Assembly: GCF_029338195.1 (NCBI RefSeq)
Contig: NZ_CP119779.1
Coordinates: 372,001 to 436,000, forward strand
Reading direction: 5' to 3'
Source of the DNA: Haloarcula litorea
GTDB taxonomy: Archaea > Halobacteriota > Halobacteria > Halobacteriales > Haloarculaceae
Length of the DNA: 64,000 bases
A program made the translations under genes and the position numbers. The notes below the pieces were generated by a model. The model had not been told where the DNA came from. It searched no databases and saw nothing but the letters and a program-made list of their open reading frames with translations. How positions within the stretch are numbered: the first letter of the stretch is position 1; every line of letters begins with the position of its first letter. This document shows, in pieces, positions 58,524 through 64,000 of the stretch.

Positions 58524-59666
58524 TCAGGCCGACGAGGACTCGGTGCCGCCGGCGGGGGCCGCCGACGCGTCGGGGCGGGGCAACGCGACCTCGATCGTCG
58601 TTCCGGACGCTCCGGTCTCCACGAGGGCGATGCGCCCGTCGTAGCGGTCGACGAGGCGGCCGACGATGACGGTCCCCAGTCGGCTGTCCCTGTCCTGCCG
58701 GTCGATCCCGGGGTCGAAGAGGTGTTCCCGGAACTGTTCGGGGACCCCGGGACCGTCGTCGGTGATGCGCACGAGGACGCTGTCGGCCTCGATCCGCATC
58801 GTCACAGCGAGCCGGACCGGCGGCGACTCGGCGTGTTGCACCGCGTTCCGGAACAGGTTCGAGAACAGGTGCCCGACCAGGTCGTCGGCACACACCCGGG
58901 CGCTCCCCGGGAGGTCGGTCTCGACGGCCAGCTCCTCGTGCCGGCTCGTGAGCCGGGCGAGTTCCTCCTCGACGACGGCGACGAGGTCGACCGGCGACAG
59001 CTCCTCTGTCGCCCCGTTGGCACGGATGAGAAAGCGGACGTCGTCGACGACGGCCGCGAGTTCGTCGGCTTCCCGCTCGATGGTGTCGATGTGTTCGTCG
59101 TCGGTGCTCTCCGCGAGCGTCGCCTGGCCGCGGATGACCGTCGCGGCGTTCAACACCTCGTGTCGGAGGAGCGCGTTGAGGTACTCCAGCAGTTCCTGGC
59201 GGTCCTCGGCCTCCTCGGCCCGGACCCGTGCGCGTTCGGCGGCGATCCGTTCCGTGACGTACCGGGCGTTGTAGAAGCCGGCGAGGAACCCGCCGCCGGT
59301 TCCGATGGCGAGGCCCCAGCGGAGGAGGCCGAGCCGGGTCAGCCACGTCTCGAACAGCAGCGGGGCGAAGAACGCGAGCAGGACCCCGAAGAGGGCGGCC
59401 CCGGCGGCGGTCCACTTCGTGATCCGCTCGTAGCGCCGGGCCGGGACGGCCGTCTCCGGCAGTCGGTATCCGCCGGCGACGACGACCACCGAGAAGGGGA
59501 GGCTGGTCGCCATCCCGGCCAGGAACAGGACCGACAGCGGCGGCGGGCCGAACGCGCGGTACGCACCCTCGGCGATCCCCGCGCCCAGCAGGAGCGCGCC
59601 GGTGACGGTCAGGACGAGCGGCAGCCGTCGGTAGTCGCCGTCGCTCGCGTTCCAGATCGGTCCCAC
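58524..59666 (-). CDS. Membrane sensor histidine kinase
   Basis: The 380-residue kinase starts at the GTG at 59664-59666, supported by TTTATCA (59692-59698) about 27 bp upstream. Four or five hydrophobic helices fill residues 18-130, with no clear extracellular sensor. The phosphoacceptor His is in LNALLRHEVLNAATVIRG (about residue 165). The ATPase has N box LFSNLFRNAVQHAESPPV and G1 ITDDGPGVPEQF. The G2 region reads DRQDRDSRLGTVIVGRLVDR, where the usual GxGLG is changed. It is an orphan with no adjacent response regulator. Confidence 0.87.
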   Translation of the reverse strand: MGPIWNASDGDYRRLPLVLTVTGALLLGAGIAEGAYRAFGPPPLSVLFLAGMATSLPFSVVVVAGGYRLPETAVPARRYERITKWTAAGAALFGVLLAFFAPLLFETWLTRLGLLRWGLAIGTGGGFLAGFYNARYVTERIAAERARVRAEEAEDRQELLEYLNALLRHEVLNAATVIRGQATLAESTDDEHIDTIEREADELAAVVDDVRFLIRANGATEELSPVDLVAVVEEELARLTSRHEELAVETDLPGSARVCADDLVGHLFSNLFRNAVQHAESPPVRLAVTMRIEADSVLVRITDDGPGVPEQFREHLFDPGIDRQDRDSRLGTVIVGRLVDRYDGRIALVETGASGTTIEVALPRPDASAAPAGGTESSSA

Positions 59667-59782
59667 GTTCTTCGGCGTTTCGTCACGAGCGTGATAAACC
59701 GACCGGTCGGGTCGGCGAGCGATACGGCACGCCCCGACCGGAACCACGTCGTTCAAGCCCTGGGGCCGTCCACTGACGGGTG

Positions 59783-60787
59783 ATGACCGACCACGAGGAC
59801 CGCGAGCGGTTCCGTCACGACCCAATCGGCCACGCGGAGGCCCGGGCGGGGATGACCGTCGGCGAACTGGCCGAGAGCTACGGCGAGGCGGGGATCGGAG
59901 CAAGCGACCTCCACGAGGCCGTCGACGTCTACGCGGCGATGCTCGACGACGACGTGACCACGTTCCTCGGCCTCGCGGGCGCGATGGTGCCGACGGGGAT
60001 GCGGGCCGTCGTCAGCGAACTGATCCGGGACGGCCACGTCGACGCGCTGGTGACAACCGGGGCCAACTGCACCCACGACACCATCGAGGCCATCGGCGGC
60101 AAACACCACCACGGCGAGGTCACGCCCGAGGGGACCACCGAACGCGAGCACGACGAGACGCTGCGGGACGAGGGCGTCGACCGCATCTACAACGTCTACC
60201 TCCCCCAGGAGCACTTCGCGCTGTTCGAGGGCCACCTCCGCGAGGAGGTCTTCGGGGAGCTGGAGGCGGAGAGTCCGGTCTCCATCCGGCGACTCACCGA
60301 GGAACTCGGCCGGGCCAACGCCGCGGTCAACGAGCGCGAGGGGGTCGCCGAGGACGCCGGGGTGCTGGCCGCCGCCTACGAGCACGACGTCCCGGTGTAC
60401 TGCCCCGCCTTCCAGGACTCCGTGCTGGGCCTGCAGGCGTGGATGTACTCCCAGACCAGCGAGTTCACCGTCGACGCGCTGGCGGACATGACCCACATCA
60501 CCGACGTCGCCTACGAGGCCGACAGCGCCGGCGCGCTGGTCGTCGGCGGCGGCGTCCCCAAGAACTACGTCCTCCAGACGATGCTCGTCTCGCCGGACGC
60601 CTACGACTACGCCGTCCAGCTGACGATGGACCCCTCGAACACGGGGGGGCTGTCGGGGGCGACGCTGGACGAGGCCCGCTCGTGGGGGAAACTGGAGAAG
60701 GACGCCCGCAACGTCTCGGTGTACGCCGACGCGACCATCACGCTCCCGCTGGTGGTCGCCGCCGCCCGCGAGCGCGTCGGGGAGTAG
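59783..60787 (+). CDS. dys: Deoxyhypusine synthase
   Basis: The 334-residue NAD-dependent enzyme modifies one Lys of translation factor aIF5A. LAGAMVPTGMRAVVSELIRD, VDALVTTGANCTHDTIEAIG and YEHDVPVYCPAFQDSVLGLQ match the family. The catalytic Lys is in EARSWGKLEKDARNVSVYAD, and VVGGGVPKNYVLQTML is the NAD loop. In some haloarchaea the aminobutyl group is reported to come through agmatine rather than spermidine; that is from memory. A preceding in-frame GTG at 59780 is also possible. Confidence 0.95.
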   Translation: MTDHEDRERFRHDPIGHAEARAGMTVGELAESYGEAGIGASDLHEAVDVYAAMLDDDVTTFLGLAGAMVPTGMRAVVSELIRDGHVDALVTTGANCTHDTIEAIGGKHHHGEVTPEGTTEREHDETLRDEGVDRIYNVYLPQEHFALFEGHLREEVFGELEAESPVSIRRLTEELGRANAAVNEREGVAEDAGVLAAAYEHDVPVYCPAFQDSVLGLQAWMYSQTSEFTVDALADMTHITDVAYEADSAGALVVGGGVPKNYVLQTMLVSPDAYDYAVQLTMDPSNTGGLSGATLDEARSWGKLEKDARNVSVYADATITLPLVVAAARERVGE

Positions 60788-60855
60788 TCCCGCGGTGTCG
60801 GTCGGCCCGGGACGCGGACCGTAGTTCTTTGCCGGTCGGTGCCATACGGTCACGC

Positions 60856-61359
60856 ATGTCGTATCAGACCGACGTCCGGCCCGCGACAGCGACCGACGTG
60901 CCCGACATCCAGCGAGTCGCCCGCGCGACGTGGCACGCCGTCTACGACGACATCCTCGGCTCCGAGGCGGTCAACGCGATGCTTGACGAAGGGTACGCCG
61001 CCGACCGCATCGAGGGGATGGTCGACATCGACGACATCGGGCTGTTCGTCGCCACCGCGGACGGCGAGGTGGTGGGGTACGGGAGCTGCGGGATGACGGA
61101 CCTGGCCGGCATCGGCGACCTCGACATCTACGTCCACCCGGACTACTGGGGGGAGGGGTTCGGCCGGCGGCTGCTGGAGCGGGAGAAAGGGCACCTCCGG
61201 AGCCTCTCCGTCCGGACGGTGCGAGACGAGGTGCTCGTCGACAACGAGGTCGGGAACGGCTTCTACCGGAACCACTTCGAGCACGCCGGCGAGCGGACCG
61301 TCGAGTTCGGCGGGGCCGAGCGGCGGGCCAACGTCTACGAGCTGTCGCTGGTGGAGTAG
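60856..61359 (+). CDS. GNAT family N-acetyltransferase
   Basis: The 167-residue acetyltransferase begins TDVRPATATDVPDIQRVARA. The acetyl-CoA motif is DIYVHPDYWGEGFGRRLLER (about residues 90-109), with GxGxGR-type loop WGEGFG. DNEVGNGFYRNHFEHAGERT is the C-terminal beta-bulge part. An N-terminal segment TWHAVYDDILGSEAVNAMLD is common in the acetyltransferases that resemble phosphinothricin and ribosomal-protein types. The substrate is unknown. It starts 68 bp after dys. Confidence 0.88.
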   Translation: MSYQTDVRPATATDVPDIQRVARATWHAVYDDILGSEAVNAMLDEGYAADRIEGMVDIDDIGLFVATADGEVVGYGSCGMTDLAGIGDLDIYVHPDYWGEGFGRRLLEREKGHLRSLSVRTVRDEVLVDNEVGNGFYRNHFEHAGERTVEFGGAERRANVYELSLVE

Positions 61360-61441
61360 ACCGCGGACCGCGTTTGCCACTCACACACGCTCGCGGTCCG
61401 TTTGACAACGCTTTAGCCCCGCGTTCGTCTCCCCGTGAGTA

Positions 61442-62629
61442 ATGAGCTACAAGATCGGACTCGTCGGCAAGCCCTCCGTCGGCAAGTCCACGCTGTTCAA
61501 CGCGGCGACGATGAACGACGTGCCGGAGGGCGCGTACCCGTTCACGACCATCGACCCGTCGATGGGCGAGGCCTACGTCCGCGTCGACTGCGCGGCCCCG
61601 GAGTTCGAACACGCCTGTACGCCCAACCACGGCTACTGCGAGGACGGCGTCCGGTTCGTCCCGACGAAACTGGTCGACGTGGCCGGGCTGGTCCCGGGTG
61701 CCCACGAGGGCAAGGGCCTCGGGAACCAGTTCCTCACGGACCTCAACGAGGCCGACGTGCTGATCCACGTCGTCGACTTCACCGGCGAGACCGACCTGGA
61801 GGGCGAACCCACCGAGGACCACGACCCCCGCGAGGACATCGACTTCCTCGAGGACGAACTCGACATGTGGTACCTCGACATCCTGGAGAAGGGGATCGAG
61901 CGGTACCACTCGGGCTACCACGGCGAGGAGAAGGCCGTCGAGGCGGACCTCGCCGAGCAGATGTCGGCGTTCGAGATCAGCGCCGAGGAGATCAAGCAGG
62001 TCGTCCTCGCGCTCGACCTCGAACTGGACCCGGACACGTGGGACGAGGGGGACCGCGAGGCGCTGGCCCGCGAGATCCGCATCCGCACCAAGCCGATGGT
62101 CGTCGCGGCCAACAAGATGGACACCGCGGCCGCACAGGCTAACTGGGAGACCGTCACCGACGACCCCGACTACGACCACCTGAGGTTCGTCCCCGTCTCG
62201 GCCCACGCCGAGAAGGCCCTGAAGAACGGCGACGAACAGGGCGTGCTCGACTACCGGCCCGGCGACGCCGACTTCGACGTGACCGCGGAGCTCCCCGAGG
62301 AGAAGGCCGCGGCGCTCGAACAGATCCGCGAGTTCGTCGACGAGTTCGGCGGCACCGGCGTTCAGCGGGCGCTCGAGACGGCGCTGTTCGAGGAACTGGG
62401 CGCGATCGCGGTGTTCCCGGGGGCGCGCAAACCACAGGACGACGGCACCTTCCTGCAGGACTGCTTCGTGCTGCCGGACGGCTCGACCGCCGAGGACTTC
62501 GCGTACTTCCTGCACACCGACATCGGCGACGGGTTCCTCCACGCCCACGACGTCCGGTCCGGTCGCCAGGTCGGCGCGGACACGACCCTGGACCACCGCG
62601 ACGTGGTCGAGATCACGACGACGAACTGA
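61442..62629 (+). CDS. ychF: YchF/OLA1-type P-loop NTPase (Obg family)
   Basis: The 395-residue protein has the P-loop LVGKPSVGKSTLFNAAT (about residues 7-23), switch region AYPFTTIDPSMGEAYVRV and VDVAGLVPGAHEGKGLGNQF (DxxG). NKMD takes the place of NKxD (VVAANKMDTAAAQ). The C-terminal TGS-like domain is GDGFLHAHDVRSGRQVGADT. YchF prefers ATP and binds ribosomes. The archaeal form has the cysteine-rich insert FEHACTPNHGYCEDGVR. CGCTTTAGCC lies about 28 bp before the ATG. Confidence 0.95.
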   Translation: MSYKIGLVGKPSVGKSTLFNAATMNDVPEGAYPFTTIDPSMGEAYVRVDCAAPEFEHACTPNHGYCEDGVRFVPTKLVDVAGLVPGAHEGKGLGNQFLTDLNEADVLIHVVDFTGETDLEGEPTEDHDPREDIDFLEDELDMWYLDILEKGIERYHSGYHGEEKAVEADLAEQMSAFEISAEEIKQVVLALDLELDPDTWDEGDREALAREIRIRTKPMVVAANKMDTAAAQANWETVTDDPDYDHLRFVPVSAHAEKALKNGDEQGVLDYRPGDADFDVTAELPEEKAAALEQIREFVDEFGGTGVQRALETALFEELGAIAVFPGARKPQDDGTFLQDCFVLPDGSTAEDFAYFLHTDIGDGFLHAHDVRSGRQVGADTTLDHRDVVEITTTN

Positions 62630-62678
62630 TCGTACCGCCGTCGTCGGGCGCTCTCAATCCTGATAGCCGAGGTTCTCG

Positions 62679-62757
62679 TTTTAAGCACGACGAGGCCAAA
62701 GGCCGGGCCGTGACACCGAACGCTCCGGTCCCCGAGTCGAGGGTGGTCGACGGATGA
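62679..62757 (+). promoter_or_regulatory. Transducer promoter and possible 15-codon leader peptide
   Basis: TTTTAAG (62679-62685) is followed about 27-30 bp later by a GTG (62710). It opens a 15-codon frame ([15 protein letters not shown]) whose TGA at 62755-62757 overlaps the transducer ATG as ATGA. The transcript is thus likely to begin at or near this GTG. The peptide may couple translation to the transducer. It could also be an untranslated leader. Confidence 0.4.
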
Positions 62758-64000
62758 GCACCGGCGAGACCCGCCAGCGTCGGATCGGACGGCTGCTCTA
62801 CGCCGTCGGCGCGCTCCCGATGGCCGTCGAACCGTACCTCCCGGAGTGGCTCCGCCGGGACTTCGGTCTCCGGCTGTTCCTGCTGGCGCTCGTCTCCGTG
62901 GTCGTCGGCCCCGCCGTCGCGGCGACGCTGTTCGACTCGGCGTGGCTCGCCGTCGCCTTCGCCGCGGCGATCGTCCTCGCGACGGGCTTTCTGGGCTACT
63001 GCGAGATGTACCGCGCGATCGTCGACATCAGCGACCGCGTCGGTGCCGTCGACGACGGTCGATACGACATCGACTTCGGCACCGACCGCCCGGACGAGAT
63101 CGGGGAGACCTACCACCGGCTCGAGGAGACGGCGGCCTCGCTGGGCGAGACCGTCGCGGCGGCCGAGTCCGCGCAGGCGGCCGCCGAAGAGGCCCGCGAG
63201 GAGGCCGAACGGGCCACCGCCGAGGCAGAGCGCGAGCGCAACGAGCTGGAGGCGCTGTCGAGCCACCTCGAACTGAAGGCCACGCAGTACCGCGACGCGC
63301 TCTCGGCGGCGGCCGACGGCGACCTCACGACCCGCGTCGACCCCGAGAGCACGAGCGACGCGATGGCCGACGTGGGCGCGGCGATCAACGAGACGCTGGC
63401 CTCGCTCGAAGGCAGCATCGCGAAGGGCCAGCGCGTCTCGACCCGGATCGCGGACGAGAGCGAGCGCGTCGCCGACAGCGGCGAGCAGGTGGGGACCCAG
63501 GCCCGGTCGGTCGCCGACTCCGTCGAGGGGATCGCAGACGGGGCCGACCGTCAGCGAACCCAGCTGACCGAGGCCGCCGACGAGCTGAGCGACCTCTCGG
63601 CCACCGTCGAGGAGATGGCCTCCTCCGTCACCGAGATCGCCGAGCGAAGCGACACCGCCGCCGACCTCGGCCGTGACGCCCAGCGGTCCTCCTCGGAGGC
63701 CCAGAGCGCCGTCGACGCCATCCGCCACCAGTCGATGACCGCCGCGGACGAGGTGGCCGAACTCGACGACATCGCCGAGGACGTGGCCGAGATCCTGTCG
63801 GTCATCGACGGGATCGCCGAGGAGACGAACATGCTGGCGCTGAACGCCTCCATCGAGGCCGCCCGCGCCGGCGAGGCCGGCGAGGGGTTCGCCGTCGTCG
63901 CCGACGAGATCAAGGGCCTGGCGACCGAGACCCGCGAGGCCACCGGCGACGTCGAGGACCTGATCGAGACGCTCCGGGCGCAGGTCGGCGACAGCGTCGA
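62754..64000 (+). CDS. Methyl-accepting chemotaxis protein (halobacterial transducer), 5' part
   Basis: The first 415 residues are in the window; the frame stays open to the right edge. Two hydrophobic helices lie at about residues 38-60 and 64-83, with almost no periplasmic domain, so a soluble sensor is lacking. A HAMP-like segment follows ([20 protein letters not shown], about 85-120), then an Ala/Glu-rich coiled coil ([20 protein letters not shown]) and a second HAMP-like region ([20 protein letters not shown]). The signalling domain reaches its hairpin tip at [20 protein letters not shown] (about residues 361-380), which contacts CheA/CheW. The signal is unknown. Confidence 0.93.
   Translation, partial: MSTGETRQRRIGRLLYAVGALPMAVEPYLPEWLRRDFGLRLFLLALVSVVVGPAVAATLFDSAWLAVAFAAAIVLATGFLGYCEMYRAIVDISDRVGAVDDGRYDIDFGTDRPDEIGETYHRLEETAASLGETVAAAESAQAAAEEAREEAERATAEAERERNELEALSSHLELKATQYRDALSAAADGDLTTRVDPESTSDAMADVGAAINETLASLEGSIAKGQRVSTRIADESERVADSGEQVGTQARSVADSVEGIADGADRQRTQLTEAADELSDLSATVEEMASSVTEIAERSDTAADLGRDAQRSSSEAQSAVDAIRHQSMTAADEVAELDDIAEDVAEILSVIDGIAEETNMLALNASIEAARAGEAGEGFAVVADEIKGLATETREATGDVEDLIETLRAQVGDSV

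Overview
The window is chromosomal DNA from a halophilic archaeon (class Halobacteria); the genus cannot be fixed from the sequence alone. The DNA is very GC-rich and the predicted proteins are strongly acidic. Many genes look leaderless, with an AT-rich TATA element about 25-32 bp before the ATG or GTG. Lineage markers include the archaeal DnaG primase, Cdc48, RadB, TFS, Cbf5, a zinc-type adenylate kinase, deoxyhypusine synthase, a bacterioruberin operon and Tat-type lipoproteins. No insertion sequence, integrase, CRISPR array or provirus was seen. The window is ordinary core chromosome, densely packed and with many 1-10 bp overlaps.

Layout. 0-5 kb: the 3' end of dnaG, a GNAT acetyltransferase, a DUF92 membrane protein, a short NgBR-like cis-prenyltransferase homologue, a lipoprotein and a full-length cis-prenyltransferase (carrier-lipid synthesis). 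5-10 kb: CspA, small unknowns, and a haem operon (AhbA-AhbB fusion, Met8-like precorrin-2 dehydrogenase, HemA). 10-16 kb: a one-repeat lycopene cyclase domain, a four-CBS protein with a ribosome-hibernation-like tail, a KaiC-like/small-protein pair and Cdc48. 16-25 kb: UspA, LarC, a RuvC-fold protein, RadB, an FAD amine-oxidase-like enzyme, a histidine kinase and homoserine kinase. 25-32 kb: two dehydrogenases, a peroxiredoxin, the adk/EMC3/cmk/cbf5 cluster, an aspartoacylase-like protein and tRNA-Pro(GGG). 32-42 kb: a histidine kinase, IlvD, a beta-RFAP-synthase homologue, a second KaiC-like protein, a coiled-coil/acidic/TFS gene row, a lipoprotein and a ZIP transporter. 43-47 kb: crtD-lyeJ-cruF (bacterioruberin). 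47-64 kb: an old-yellow-enzyme flavoprotein, DUF368, a PurD-like ATP-grasp enzyme, Nif3, SprT, ThrC, a thioester-reductase-like SDR with an aldehyde dehydrogenase, a methyltransferase, a histidine kinase, deoxyhypusine synthase, YchF and the start of a transducer.

How parts fit together. The two cis-prenyltransferase homologues, DUF92 and DUF368 look like pieces of polyprenyl/dolichyl carrier-lipid synthesis, salvage and recycling. The haem operon covers glutamyl-tRNA reduction, siroheme formation and siroheme decarboxylation, the alternative archaeal route. CrtD, LyeJ, CruF and perhaps the small cyclase domain concern C50 carotenoids. ThrB and ThrC complete threonine synthesis from separate loci. 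The most interesting items are the NgBR-like subunit, the CBS-hibernation fusion, KaiC-like proteins that have lost the P-loop lysine, short leader ORFs overlapping the starts of two signalling genes, and several perfect inverted repeats at promoters.
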